From Massilia phyllostachyos (GTDB lineage: Bacteria; Pseudomonadota; Gammaproteobacteria; Burkholderiales; Burkholderiaceae_D), in contig NZ_JAJNOC010000009.1 of the NCBI RefSeq assembly GCF_021044825.1, positions 124,001 through 188,000 on the forward strand: 64,000 nt of DNA. Direction: 5' to 3'. The stretch's first letter is position 1, and each line of letters starts with the position of its first letter. This document shows, piece after piece, positions 16,888 to 27,507 of this stretch. Below the pieces are notes generated by a model, which was given only the letters and a program-made list of their open reading frames with translations, made no database searches and had not been told where the DNA came from. The translations under genes were made by a program, and so were the position numbers.

Positions 16888-19878
16888 ATGAAAAACATCG
16901 TTGCATCGATCCTGCCGCGGCGCACCCTGCTGGCGGTGCTGCTCGCCGGCCTGGCCGGCTCTGCCTACGCCGAACCCAACAACATCGTCGTCAGCCAGAT
17001 CTACGGCGCCGGCGGCAACAACAATGCCAGCTACAACCGCGACTTCATCGAACTGTTCAACCGCAGCGCGGAAGCGGTGAACCTGTCCGGCCTCTATGTG
17101 CACTATCACTCGGCCGGCGGCACCGGCAACAGCAGCGTGCTGGCGCTGCCGGCACGCACGCTCGAACCCGGCCAGTATTTCCTGATCACCTTCGCCACCG
17201 GCAGCAACGGCGCAGCGATTCCCGATGGCGACCTGAACGGTGGCAACGCCATCGCCATGGCGGCGGCCGCCGGCCGCGTCTCGCTGTCGACCCAGGCGAC
17301 CCCGATCGCCGCCGGCACCGCCCACCCGAGCATGGTCGAGATCGTCGGCTTCGGCAGCGCCAACGTGTTCGAGACCGCGCCGGCCCCGGCCCCGTCGACC
17401 ACCACCAGCATCTCGCGCAAGGGCGCGGGCTGCATCGATACCGACAACAATGCCCAGGACTTCACGGCCGGCCCGATCGCCCCGCGCCGCACGAGCTCCC
17501 CGTTTGCGTCCTGCGACAACGGCCCGGTCGCCGCGCCGATCGTCCTGAACTGCCCGGCCAGCCTGCCGGCCGAGCGCGGCAGCGCGGCCTCCGCCATCCT
17601 GCGCGCCAGCGACACCGACAGCACCGTGACGGGCGCGAGCATCGTGTCCGGCGCCGTGGCCGGCATCAGCTTGAGCGGCTTCAACGCAGCGAGCGGCGTC
17701 GGCGGCACCGCCAGCGTGACCCTGCAGGCCGACGCCAGCCTGGCCACCGGCAACTATCCGGTGCGCGTCAGCTTCACCAACGACGCCGGCCAGGAGGCCA
17801 GCTGCACCGTCAGCGTCGGCGTGTCCGGCCAGCTGAGCATCCCGCAGATCCAGGGCAGCGGCGCCACCAGCCCCTACGCCAACACGGTGCAGTCGACCGA
17901 GGGCATCGTCACCGCCAAGCTGGCCAACAACAGCTTCTTCCTGCAAGACCTGAACGGCGACGGCGATCCGACCACCTCGGACGGCATCTACGTCTTCAAC
18001 AGCAATCCGGCCCTGGTGAGCAGCATCGCCGTGGGCGACCGCGTGCGCGTCAGCGGCAAGGTGGTCGAATACCGCCCGGCCAGCGCCACCCGCAGCTACA
18101 CCGAGTTCAGCGAAGTCAGCGCGGTGAACAAGCTGGGCAGCGGCTTCAGCATCACCCCGACCAATATCGATTTCCCGAACGCCGACCTGGCGCGTTATGA
18201 AGGCATGCTGGTGCGTTTCGCCACCGAGCTGACCGTCAACGAAAACCTGTATATCGGCAACCGTGGCGAGCTGACCCTGTCGTACGGCCGCCGCGAGAAT
18301 CCGACCAACCGCTATCCGTCGGGTTCGCCTGAAGCGGCCGCGCTGTTCCGCGAAAACGCCGCCAACGCGATCGTGCTCGACGACGGCCTGTTCGTGGCGC
18401 CGGCCACCATCCCCTACCTGTTCCAGGACGGCACCGTGCGCACCGGCGACACCGTCAGCGGCCTGACCGGCGTGCTCGACTACGGCTCGATCGGCGGCGG
18501 CGGCTATGGCTTCAAGATCCAGCCGACCGAGGAGCCGCGCTTCGCCCGCAGCAATCCGCGCACCGCCCCGCCGGAACTCCCGGCCGGCGTGAAGGTCGCC
18601 AGCGCCAACGTGCTGAACTTCTTCACCACCTTCACCGACGGCCGCGACGCCTGGGGCCGCAGCGGCCGCGGCTGCACCATCGGCAGCACCACCTCGGCGA
18701 GCGAGTGCCGCGGCGCCAACAACACGGCCGAGTTCGTACGCCAGCGCAACCAGATCGTCGCCTCGCTGAAGGCCCTGAACGCCGACGTGGTCGGCCTGAT
18801 GGAAATCCAGAACGACCGCGACGTCTCGGTCGGCTACCTGGTCGAGCAGCTCAACGCCGCCATCGGCCAGCCGATCTATGCCGTGGTCCCGGCCCCGGCC
18901 ACCACCGGCACCGATGCGATCCGCGTCGCCATGATCTACAAGCCGGCCGTATTGACCCTGCAGGGCGGCGCGCTGTCGGACGGCGACCGCGTCAACAACC
19001 GTCCGCCGATGGCCCAGACCTTCAAGGCGAATAATGGCGCCAGGTTCTCGGTGGTGGTCAACCACCTGAAGTCGAAGGGCGGCTGCGGCGGCGGCTTGGC
19101 CGGAGACGGCGACCTGGGCAACGGTCAGGGCTGCTTCGACGCCACCCGCCTGGCCCAGGCCCAGCGCCTGACCAGCTACTTCCTGCCGCAGGTGGTGCAG
19201 ACCGCCGGCGACCCGGACGTGCTGGTGATCGGCGACCTGAACGCCTATGCCATGGAGAGCCCGATCAAGCACCTGACCGCGAGCGGCATGGTCAACCTGA
19301 TCGAGCGCTTCGTGCGTCCGAACGGCCTGCCGTATTCCTACGTGTTCGGCGGCACCGCCGGCTACCTCGACCACGCACTGGCGAGCAGCTCGCTGAACAC
19401 CCAGGTGGCGGGCGCCGCCGAATGGCACAACAATGCCGACGAACCGGAAACCCTGGACTACAACCTCGGCGACACGGCGCAGGACCCCTACCAGGAAGGC
19501 GCCTACCGCGCCTCCGACCACGACCCGGTGGTGGTGAGCCTGAACCTGACCGCGCCGACGCTCGACGTCAGCGCGTCCGTGAAGATCGTGAAGAGCGGCG
19601 TCAGCATGGTCCGCGCCACCGGCAAGTTCAGCGGCACCGTGACCGTCACCAACACCAGCGGCGCGGCGCTGGCCGGTCCGCTGCACCTGCGCCTCGAAGG
19701 CCTGACGGCCGGCGTCACCCTCGATAACAAGTCGGGCGAGCAGGGCGGGGCGCCTTACCTCACCTTGCCCGGCGGCGGCCTGGCGCCGGGCGCTTCGGTG
19801 ACCGTCACCACCACTTTCACCAACCCGTCGAAAGCTGCGGTCAACTACACCGCCAAGCTGATCTCGGGCGCTTACTAA
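16888..19878 (+). CDS. ExeM/NucH family secreted endonuclease
   Basis: This large (996 aa) exported nuclease would degrade extracellular DNA. A signal peptide (about 1-28, LLAVLLAGLAGSAYA) leads into a lamin-tail-like domain (about 30-150, VVSQIYGAGGNNNASYNRDFIELFNRS). A cadherin/immunoglobulin-like stretch and an OB-like region (about 310-560) follow, then an endonuclease/exonuclease/phosphatase domain from about 567 (VASANVLNFF) with GLMEIQND, VIGDLNAY, YLDHALAS and SDHDPVVV near 876. A C-terminal beta-sandwich (about 890-996) resembles adhesion or attachment domains. The ATG at 16888 is chosen over TTG 16867. No PEP-CTERM signal is present, so it is probably released, possibly through the type II system at 23.3-32.7 kb. 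ExeM-type nucleases are linked to biofilm DNA turnover in other bacteria. Confidence 0.87.
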   Translation: MKNIVASILPRRTLLAVLLAGLAGSAYAEPNNIVVSQIYGAGGNNNASYNRDFIELFNRSAEAVNLSGLYVHYHSAGGTGNSSVLALPARTLEPGQYFLITFATGSNGAAIPDGDLNGGNAIAMAAAAGRVSLSTQATPIAAGTAHPSMVEIVGFGSANVFETAPAPAPSTTTSISRKGAGCIDTDNNAQDFTAGPIAPRRTSSPFASCDNGPVAAPIVLNCPASLPAERGSAASAILRASDTDSTVTGASIVSGAVAGISLSGFNAASGVGGTASVTLQADASLATGNYPVRVSFTNDAGQEASCTVSVGVSGQLSIPQIQGSGATSPYANTVQSTEGIVTAKLANNSFFLQDLNGDGDPTTSDGIYVFNSNPALVSSIAVGDRVRVSGKVVEYRPASATRSYTEFSEVSAVNKLGSGFSITPTNIDFPNADLARYEGMLVRFATELTVNENLYIGNRGELTLSYGRRENPTNRYPSGSPEAAALFRENAANAIVLDDGLFVAPATIPYLFQDGTVRTGDTVSGLTGVLDYGSIGGGGYGFKIQPTEEPRFARSNPRTAPPELPAGVKVASANVLNFFTTFTDGRDAWGRSGRGCTIGSTTSASECRGANNTAEFVRQRNQIVASLKALNADVVGLMEIQNDRDVSVGYLVEQLNAAIGQPIYAVVPAPATTGTDAIRVAMIYKPAVLTLQGGALSDGDRVNNRPPMAQTFKANNGARFSVVVNHLKSKGGCGGGLAGDGDLGNGQGCFDATRLAQAQRLTSYFLPQVVQTAGDPDVLVIGDLNAYAMESPIKHLTASGMVNLIERFVRPNGLPYSYVFGGTAGYLDHALASSSLNTQVAGAAEWHNNADEPETLDYNLGDTAQDPYQEGAYRASDHDPVVVSLNLTAPTLDVSASVKIVKSGVSMVRATGKFSGTVTVTNTSGAALAGPLHLRLEGLTAGVTLDNKSGEQGGAPYLTLPGGGLAPGASVTVTTTFTNPSKAAVNYTAKLISGAY

Positions 19879-19902
19879 TCGCAGACAACAGGAATCGATA
19901 AC

Positions 19903-20472
19903 ATGTTCAACACCAAAGCACTCTTCGCCCGCGCACTGCTGGCCCTGACCCTGGCGCTGGGCGCCATCCCGGCCTTCGCCGGCCCGCTGTACAAGATCGC
20001 GGTCGACACCTCGTCGTTCTCGACCGCGCGCTTCCTCGACCTGCAATTCAACGGCCTGGGCAGCGCCGGCCCGGCCACGGCCTACGTCAGCAACCTGAGC
20101 GGCGCCTTCACCGGCTTCACTCCGGAAGGCGACGTCTCCGGCGATATCGCCGGCGGCTTTACCCTCGGTAACAGTGGCGGCTTCAATGCGGTCCTGCTGG
20201 ACCTGACGCCGGGTGGCCTGTTCCAGTTCGACGTCCGCTTCGACGGCGCCGACCTGGGCGACGGCACCACCTTCAGCGTCGGCCTGCTGGACGACGCCTT
20301 CGAGAACCTGCTGGGCGCGCTGGTACGCATCGAGCTGATGCCGGGCGCGCCCGACGTGGTCGACGCCCCAAGCGGCGTGGACGTGGCCGCGGTGCCGGAA
20401 CCATCGGACTGGATGCTGCTGGCGACCGGCCTGCTGCTGCTGGGCGCCACGCGCCGCTACACCCGCCGTTGA
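19903..20472 (+). CDS. PEP-CTERM protein (NF038129-like)
   Basis: The 189-aa precursor carries a Sec signal peptide (about 1-26, ALLALTLALGAIPAFA) and a textbook PEP-CTERM tail: VPEPSDW, a hydrophobic helix (MLLATGLLLLGA) and TRRYTRR at the end. The mature part is a glycine- and threonine-rich beta-sandwich beginning PLYKIAVDTSSFS, with FLDLQFNGLG. It resembles the small NF038129-type PEP-CTERM proteins of Oxalobacteraceae. It starts 24 bases after the nuclease stop and probably shares its transcript; a strong hairpin follows four bases after its stop. Function beyond surface or matrix location is unknown. Confidence 0.82.
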   Translation: MFNTKALFARALLALTLALGAIPAFAGPLYKIAVDTSSFSTARFLDLQFNGLGSAGPATAYVSNLSGAFTGFTPEGDVSGDIAGGFTLGNSGGFNAVLLDLTPGGLFQFDVRFDGADLGDGTTFSVGLLDDAFENLLGALVRIELMPGAPDVVDAPSGVDVAAVPEPSDWMLLATGLLLLGATRRYTRR

Positions 20473-20476
20473 TGGC

Positions 20477-20507
20477 GTGGGATGGGCGGAAAATCCGCCC
20501 ATCCCAC
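20477..20507. terminator. Strong hairpin after the second PEP-CTERM gene
   Basis: GTGGGATGGGCGGA pairs perfectly with TCCGCCCATCCCAC around an AAA loop, giving a 14-bp stem right after the stop codon. The T content behind it is low. It resembles a dispersed genomic hairpin repeat that can serve as a bidirectional terminator. Confidence 0.6.
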
Positions 20508-20608
20508 TTATATGCAAAAAGTATGAATTCCTAACGGAAATTGTATTATTCAGCATCTCAGGCTTGCGGCATAGTTGTCTCATCGTCCATACAGACTGCG
20601 CCGCATCC

Positions 20609-21328
20609 ATGTCCGTCCACGTCCTGGTGCTCGACCCCGATCCCGCGGTACAACGCCTGCTGTTGCAGAACCTCGGCGCCGCCGGCTACGAGGCGGCCTG
20701 CTGCGCCAGCGCCGAAGCGGCCCTGCTGCGCTTCGAGGAGCGCCTGCCCGACCTGCTGCTGCTCGAATGGGACCTGGCGGGGCAGAGCGGCGAGACCCTG
20801 CTGCGCCGCCTGCGCGCCCAGCAGCGCACCCGCGAGCTGCCGGCCATCATGGTCAGCGCGCGCCGGCTGGAAGCCGACAAGGTGCTGGCGCTGGAATCCG
20901 GCGCCGACGATTTCCTCTCCAAACCTTTTGGCACGCGCGAACTGCTGGCGCGCATGCACGCGCTGCTGCGCCGGCGTGCGCCGCAACCGGGCCTGGACGC
21001 GGTCCAGCTGGCCGGCCTGCGGCTCGACCCCGGCACCCAGCGCGCCAGCGCCGGCGCGCGCCCGATCGCGCTGGGGCCGCTGGAATTCCGCCTGCTCGCC
21101 TTCCTGATGCGCCATCCCGAGCGCGTGTTCACCCGCTCCCAGTTGCTCGATTCGGTCTGGGGCAGCCACGCGGTTCTGGACGAGCGCACCGTCGACACCC
21201 ACGTCGGCCGCCTGCGCGCCGCCCTGGGCAACCAGCACCAGGACCACATCGAGACGGTGCGCGGCACCGGCTACCGCTTCGCCGCCTGGCCGGCGCGGCC
21301 ACGCATGAAGTGGCCGTCGGCCGCCTGA
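20609..21328 (+). CDS. OmpR/PhoB-type response regulator with a degenerate receiver domain
   Basis: The 239-aa protein has an N-terminal receiver (about 1-115) and a C-terminal winged helix (about 140-230, FTRSQLLDSVWG, ERTVDTHVGRLRAAL, VRGTGYRF). Aligned without gaps to PhoB, the phospho-acceptor Asp53 is Glu (LLLEWDL) and Asp10 of the acidic pocket is Pro (LDPDP), while Ser83 and Lys105 (LSKPF) remain. The receiver should therefore not be phosphorylated normally, and Glu53 may mimic the active state. No histidine kinase gene is adjacent. It is followed after nine bases by an EpsA-like regulator, so both may control the polysaccharide/PEP-CTERM genes nearby. The ATG at 20609 begins the receiver. 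Confidence 0.88.
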   Translation: MSVHVLVLDPDPAVQRLLLQNLGAAGYEAACCASAEAALLRFEERLPDLLLLEWDLAGQSGETLLRRLRAQQRTRELPAIMVSARRLEADKVLALESGADDFLSKPFGTRELLARMHALLRRRAPQPGLDAVQLAGLRLDPGTQRASAGARPIALGPLEFRLLAFLMRHPERVFTRSQLLDSVWGSHAVLDERTVDTHVGRLRAALGNQHQDHIETVRGTGYRFAAWPARPRMKWPSAA

Positions 21329-21337
21329 CACCGATTC

Positions 21338-22069
21338 ATGGTCATCCTCAGCAAGCTGGAGCAGGAATACCTGCTGCGCACCATCGAATCCGGCATCGAG
21401 CTGTTCGACCTGCGCGCGCTGTTCCTGTGGGCGCAGGGGCCGCTGCAGGCGCTACTGCCGCACGAAGCCATGCTCTGCCTGCAGCTCGACGCGTCCGGGG
21501 CGGTCGTGCGCAGTGAATGCCTGCACCGCGCGGTGCTCGACGGCGCGGCGCTGACGCTGCTGGCAAGGTTGGGTGAGGAATTGGCCGCCGCCTGGCGCGC
21601 CGGACCGGGCCTGCCGGCCGTACTCGACCCCGTGCTGCCCGGCGGACAACTGTCCGGCTGCGCCGAACTATTGCGCGAGAGCGGTTTCGAGAATGTGCTG
21701 GTGCACGGCAGCGCGCCGCTGGAGGGCGGAGCTACCCTGTTCGCGCTGTTCGGCCTGCCGCTGCGGCCGGGGCCGCGCCAGGGGCACTTCCTGCAATTGC
21801 TGCTGCCTTACCTGCATCTGGGCCTGCTGCGGGCGCCGGCGCGCACGCGCCCGGCCGCCGCGACGGCTGTCCCGGCGCGCCCCTTGAGCGCGCGCGAGCT
21901 GGCCATCCTGGCCTGCCTGCGGGCGGGACGGAGCAACGAGGAAGCCGGGGAGGCCCTGGGAATCAGCGCGCTGACGGTGAAGAACCACCTGCAGCGCATT
22001 TACCGCGCGCTCGGCGTGGCGAACCGCGCCCATGCGGTGGCGCGCTGCCTGGAGCTACGGCTGTTGTGA
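21338..22069 (+). CDS. epsA: EpsA-like LuxR-family transcriptional regulator
   Basis: The 243-aa product matches the pattern of TIGR03020 (EpsA), a regulator linked to exosortase-type exopolysaccharide loci. The N-terminal part contains YLLRTIESGIELFDLRALFLWAQGPLQALLPHEAML in pieces typical of EpsA. The C-terminal LuxR helix-turn-helix (about 178-236) has LSARELAILACLRAG, SNEEAGEALGISALTVKNHL and the NRAHAVARC end. It has neither a receiver nor an autoinducer-binding fold that I recognise. It lies nine bases behind a degenerate response regulator and is probably co-transcribed with it. A target in the polysaccharide cluster at 1-15 kb is a reasonable inference. Confidence 0.8.
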   Translation: MVILSKLEQEYLLRTIESGIELFDLRALFLWAQGPLQALLPHEAMLCLQLDASGAVVRSECLHRAVLDGAALTLLARLGEELAAAWRAGPGLPAVLDPVLPGGQLSGCAELLRESGFENVLVHGSAPLEGGATLFALFGLPLRPGPRQGHFLQLLLPYLHLGLLRAPARTRPAAATAVPARPLSARELAILACLRAGRSNEEAGEALGISALTVKNHLQRIYRALGVANRAHAVARCLELRLL

Positions 22070-22103
22070 GATGGGCGGCGCCGGACGGCGCCTGCCGAAA
22101 GCA

Positions 22104-22421
22104 TTAGGACTGGGTGCTGTCGCCGGCGGCGGCGCGGCGCATCGCATCGATGCGGAAGGCTTCGGCATTGCCGTCGATGATGCGCAGGCTGTTGCAGCCT
22201 TCGGCGGCGCAGTCGGGCGCCGGCATGTTCGGCACGGTGGCGGCGACGGCGGCGGCGCCGGTCGCCGGGACGGCGCTGACCGGCGTCGTGACTGGCGCGC
22301 TGATCACGGTCGATGCCGCCAGCTGGGTCGGCATGGCGGCGTCTTGCTGGCCCGCGCCGCAAGCGGTCAGGAGGGCGGTCAGGACGATGGCGGTAACGGT
22401 GCGGAGGCTGAAGAATTTCAT
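22104..22421 (-). CDS. Small predicted lipoprotein, unknown function
   Basis: The 105-aa product has a lipoprotein signal: a charged start, the hydrophobic TAIVLTALLTACG and a lipobox-like LLTAC with Cys at about residue 21. The rest is rich in Ala, Thr and Pro, with a Cys pair in PDCAAEGCNSLRIIDGNAEAFRIDAMRR in two short segments near the end. It converges on the EpsA-like gene with 34 bases between the stops. The ribosome site is weak. I do not recognise the family, and the low-complexity middle makes homology hard to judge. Confidence 0.6.
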   Translation of the reverse strand: MKFFSLRTVTAIVLTALLTACGAGQQDAAMPTQLAASTVISAPVTTPVSAVPATGAAAVAATVPNMPAPDCAAEGCNSLRIIDGNAEAFRIDAMRRAAAGDSTQS

Positions 22422-22740
22422 GGTGCGTGTGGAGCAGGCTCGTCGGTAACGGGCTTATTGTAGTGAGTAAATTTTTCCGATGCTCAATTATTTTCGTTAG
22501 CGAACGACAAAGATTTAACATTTAGAAATGAAATTGCCTGTAGTTGCGTTCAGATGAGCGAAGATGAGCTTGCATGCTCAAGTGAAACAAAAAATTCTTC
22601 AAGGCAAATGATGACTTACAGCAACAGCACACGTTGCTCGGCCGCGACGAAAAAAACACCAGATTTTCTTTCTGTTATGAACGTGCGTGCGGATCGTGAT
22701 TCGCTTGACCACACCCGGCAGAGCAGGGAAGATGGGGTCC
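22422..22740. other. 319-bp divergent intergenic region
   Basis: The region lies between the divergent starts of two small lipoprotein genes. It is markedly AT-rich (about 22450-22680) compared with flanking genes and should hold promoters for both directions. I found no long inverted repeat and no reading frame with coding character. Confidence 0.5.
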
Positions 22741-23157
22741 ATGCGAACACTCATTCTTGCCCTCATGCTCGCCTGCGCCGCCTGCACCACCCAGGCCCAG
22801 GATCCGTCCCGCACGCTTCCATCCAAAGACGTCGTCGCGCCCGCAGCGCCCGCCGGCGACACCCTGGCGCGCATCCGCGCCATGACGGCGGACGCCACCT
22901 GCACCGAGCACGGCCAGTGCCGCACCGTGGCGATCGGCGCCAATCCCTGCGGCGGTCCGCAGGAATACCTGCCGTATTCGATGACGCGCACCGACGAAAA
23001 GGCGCTGCTCGAACTGGCGCAGCGCCACAAGGCCGAACGCCAGGCGCAGAACCAGAACAGCGGCATGGCTTCGATCTGCCGCTACCTGCCCGATCCGGGC
23101 GCGGTCTGCAGCGCCGGCGCCTGCCAGCTGGGCGCGTCCTCGCCCGCGCCGCGCTGA
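22741..23157 (+). CDS. Predicted lipoprotein with conserved cysteines, unknown function
   Basis: The 138-aa product starts with MRTLILALMLACAAC, consistent with a lipoprotein or Sec signal. The mature domain (about 40-130) carries spaced cysteines in ATCTEHGQCRTV, NPCGGPQEYL, MASICRYLPDPGAVC and GACQLG, which should form disulfides in the periplasm. This cysteine pattern is recurrent in hypothetical proteins of beta- and gammaproteobacteria, but I cannot name a family. The ATG at 22741 is preferred to in-frame ATGs at 22687 and 22732 because it gives a clean signal peptide. It is separate from the secretion operon, which begins about 160 bases downstream. Confidence 0.68.
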   Translation: MRTLILALMLACAACTTQAQDPSRTLPSKDVVAPAAPAGDTLARIRAMTADATCTEHGQCRTVAIGANPCGGPQEYLPYSMTRTDEKALLELAQRHKAERQAQNQNSGMASICRYLPDPGAVCSAGACQLGASSPAPR

Positions 23158-23317
23158 GATTGCGGCTCCGCAAACCGTCGATGCGCCCCGGCTGCGATGC
23201 TGGCGCTCGGGCGTGATGGCACAATGTAAAGAAATCTTGTCGGCGTTCAGTAGGGCGTGTTAGCCTTTCCTGCACGCTTTTCAACGCAGCATGGACGAGT
23301 CAACAGGAGCCGGTCGG

Positions 23318-23755
23318 ATGCAATTCCTTTCGCAACAAGCCCAGCAGCGGCGCCAGGCAGGGTTTACCCTGCTCGAGCTGCTGGTCGTCATCGTGATCAT
23401 CGGCCTGCTGGCCGCCTATGTCGGTCCCAAGTATTTCTCGCAGCTGGGCAAGTCCGAAGTCACGGTGGCCAAGGCGCAGATCGAAGCCTTCGACAAGTCG
23501 CTCGACACCTACCGCCTCGACGTCGGTCGCTACCCCAGCGCCGAAGAGGGCCTGGGCGCCCTGATGACGGCGCCGCCGAGCGCCGGCGCCAAGTGGAATG
23601 GCCCTTATCTGAAGAAGGGCGTGCCGCTTGATCCCTGGGGCAACGCCTACCAGTACCGTGCGCCCGGCAGCAAGGGCGAGTACGAGATCATCTCGCTGGG
23701 CAAGGATGGCCAGCCCGGCGGCGCCGGAGACAACGCTGACATCTCCTCGCAATAA
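23318..23755 (+). CDS. gspG: Type II secretion major pseudopilin GspG
   Basis: This 145-aa prepilin is the main subunit of the type II secretion pseudopilus. The class III signal RQAG-FTLLELLVVIVIIGLLAAYVG places cleavage after Gly17 and keeps Glu5 of the mature helix. The C-terminal domain has the GspG hallmarks AKAQIEAFDKSLDTYRLDVGRYPS, LKKGVPLDPWGNAYQY and a calcium-site-like end GKDGQPGG. The ATG at 23318 has CAGGAG nine bases upstream; the in-frame ATG at 23291 would lengthen the leader without benefit. It is the first gene of an 11-gene secretion operon. The prepilin peptidase needed for processing is not in this window. Confidence 0.92.
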   Translation: MQFLSQQAQQRRQAGFTLLELLVVIVIIGLLAAYVGPKYFSQLGKSEVTVAKAQIEAFDKSLDTYRLDVGRYPSAEEGLGALMTAPPSAGAKWNGPYLKKGVPLDPWGNAYQYRAPGSKGEYEIISLGKDGQPGGAGDNADISSQ

Positions 23756-23800
23756 TCGCGCGTCATACTGCTGTCATCTCTTTCTTCCGGGCCCGTCTTC

Positions 23801-24993
23801 ATGCAGTTCGCCGTTCGCACCCTCGCGCCCGACATGTCGATCTCCAGCATCGTGGTCGACGCCGCCGACGCCGTCGACGCCCGGGCCCAGGTCGAGGCGC
23901 GCGGGCTGTTCGTCAGCAGCATCGAGCCGGCCCGCGCCAATCCCTTCGCCGGCGTCGGCAAGCGCGGCGGCGCGCGGCTCTCGATCGTGCTGTTCAGCCA
24001 GGAGCTGCTGGCCCTGCTGCATGCGGGCCTGGGCATCGTCGAAGGCCTGGAAGCCCTGCTGGAAAAGGAAGCGAACCCGGGCGCGCGCGGCGTGCTGGAG
24101 CGCCTGCTGGGCGGGCTGCGCGAGGGCAAGCGCTTTTCCAGCGTGCTGGCGGCCCAGCCCGATCTGTTCCCGCCGCTCTACGTCGGCATCGTGCGCGCCG
24201 CCGAAGGCACCAGCGACCTGCCGCGCGCACTAAGCCGCTACATCGACTACCAGCAGCGCATCGACACCGTGCGCTCGAAGATCGTCAGCGCCTCGATCTA
24301 TCCGGTGATCCTCCTGATGGTCGGCGGCGGCGTGAGCGCCTTCCTGATCGGCTACGTGGTGCCGAAGTTCGCCGAGGTCTACCACGGCGCCGGACGCTCG
24401 CTGCCCTGGATGTCGCAGCTGCTGCTCGACTGGGGGCAGTTCGCCTCGAGCCACGGCAGCGCGATCCTGGTGGCCGCCGTCTTGCTGGTCGCCGGCCTGG
24501 TCGCCGGCGTGCGCCACCTGGTGAAGACGGGCGGCGTGGCGCGGCTGCTGGGGCGCCTGCCGGGCATCGGCGAGCGCGCCCGCATCTATGAACTCTCGCG
24601 CCTCTACCTGACCCTGGGCATGCTGACCGAGGGCGGCATCACCATCGTCAACGCCATCGATACCGTGCAGCCGATGGTCTCGAGCGGCCTGCGGCGCGGC
24701 CTGGCGAACGCGCGCGCCGCGGTCGAATCGGGCCAGCCGCTGTCGCACGCGTTCGAGACCAACGGCCTTACCACGCCGATCTCGCTGCGCATGCTCCGGG
24801 TGGGCGAGCGTACCGGCGACATGGGACCGATGCTGACCCAGTCGGCCGCCTTCTACGATGGCGAGATCACGCGCTGGATCGACCGCTTCACGCGCACCTT
24901 CGAGCCGCTCTTGATGGCGGCCATCGGCCTGGTGGTGGGCGCCATCGTGGTGCTGCTGTACATGCCGATCTTCGACCTGGCAGGGGATATGTC

Positions 24994-24997
<4 letters not shown>
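23801..24997 (+). CDS. gspF: Type II secretion inner-membrane platform protein GspF
   Basis: The 398-aa polytopic protein forms the inner-membrane platform that contacts the assembly ATPase and pseudopilins. Two GspF domains are visible: SQELLALLHAGLGIVEGLEALLEKE with RAAEGTSDLPRALSRYIDYQQRID (first) and LTLGMLTEGGITIVNAI with LRVGERTGDMGPML (second). The membrane segments are near VILLMVGGGVSAFLIGYVV, ILVAAVLLVAGLVAGV and LLMAAIGLVVGAIVVLLYM. Its stop overlaps the GTG start of gspE. The order G-F-E differs from the canonical gsp order C-D-E-F-G. Confidence 0.92.
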
Positions 24998-26683
<1,686 letters not shown>

Positions 26684-26691
<8 letters not shown>

Positions 26692-27505
26692 AAAATTCGG
26701 ACAATCGCTGCGGCTCGGCATCGCGCCGGATGGACTGGCCCTGCTGCGGGTGGGCGGCTGGCCTACGGCGTCCGCCGTGGTGCTGGCGGTACAGCCGGTG
26801 GAAGCGGGCGCGCCGGACGCGCTCGAGAACGGCCTGCGCGCGCTGCTGTCGGCGGCGGCGGAAGACGGGTTGCGGCGCTGGCCGCTGACCGTGGTGCTGG
26901 CCGACGACCTGGTGCGCCTGTGGCAGGTCGCGCCGCCGCAGGGCGCCAGCCGTCCCGGCGACCTGCAGGCGGCCTGCGCGCTGCGCTTCCAGTCCCTGTT
27001 CGGCGCCATGCCGGCCAACTGGCGCATCAGCGCCGACTGGAGCGCGCGTGCTCCCTTCCTGGCGGCGGCCGCGCCCGAGGCGCTGCTGGCCTTGCTGGAG
27101 GCGCTGGCGCGCGAGCACGGCTTCTACCTGGTCGAGGTGGCGCCGCAGTTCGTCGCCGCCATGAACGCCACGCGGCGCCAGCGCCGGCCCGGCGCCTGGT
27201 TCGGCCTGGTGCACGGCGACGTGCTGTCGCTGGCGGCCTACGACGGCGCGGCGCTTGCCGCCGTGCGCACCGCCGTGATCCCGCCGGGCGCCGACCGCGA
27301 GTGGCTGGAAGCGCACGTGGCGCGCGAGGCGCTGCGGGTCGGCGTGGGGCGGCCCGAGCGCCTGCAACTGAGCGGCCCGGCGCCGCGCGGCTGGGCCAGT
27401 TCGGCGGGGCGCCTGAAGTTCGCCTGCACCCTGCTGGAAGACGAGGACCCGGCGCCCGGCTGGCCGCTGCATGCGGTGCTGGCCCGCACCGGAGCAAAGG
27501 CGTGA
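26684..27505 (+). CDS. PilM/GspL-N-like cytoplasmic protein of the secretion operon
   Basis: The 273-aa protein lies where PilM, or the cytoplasmic domain of GspL, is found in related operons. It starts LRLGIAPDGLALLRVGG and contains LTVVLADDLVRLWQVAPP and GLVHGDVLSLAAYDGAALAAVRTAVIPPG in pieces consistent with a degenerate actin-like fold. No membrane helix is present, and clear ATP-binding loops are missing. By position it would link the ATPase to the inner-membrane proteins encoded by the next genes. The family assignment rests mainly on context, so I give no gene symbol. Confidence 0.68.
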
Positions 27506-27507
27506 CC

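Noticed and set aside
16840..20610. 1256-codon open frame on the minus strand opposite the nuclease and PEP-CTERM genes
   Set aside because: It is the antisense shadow of high-GC genes: composition is dominated by Ala, Gly, Arg and Val, no family motif is visible, and the plus-strand proteins have signal peptides and catalytic motifs.
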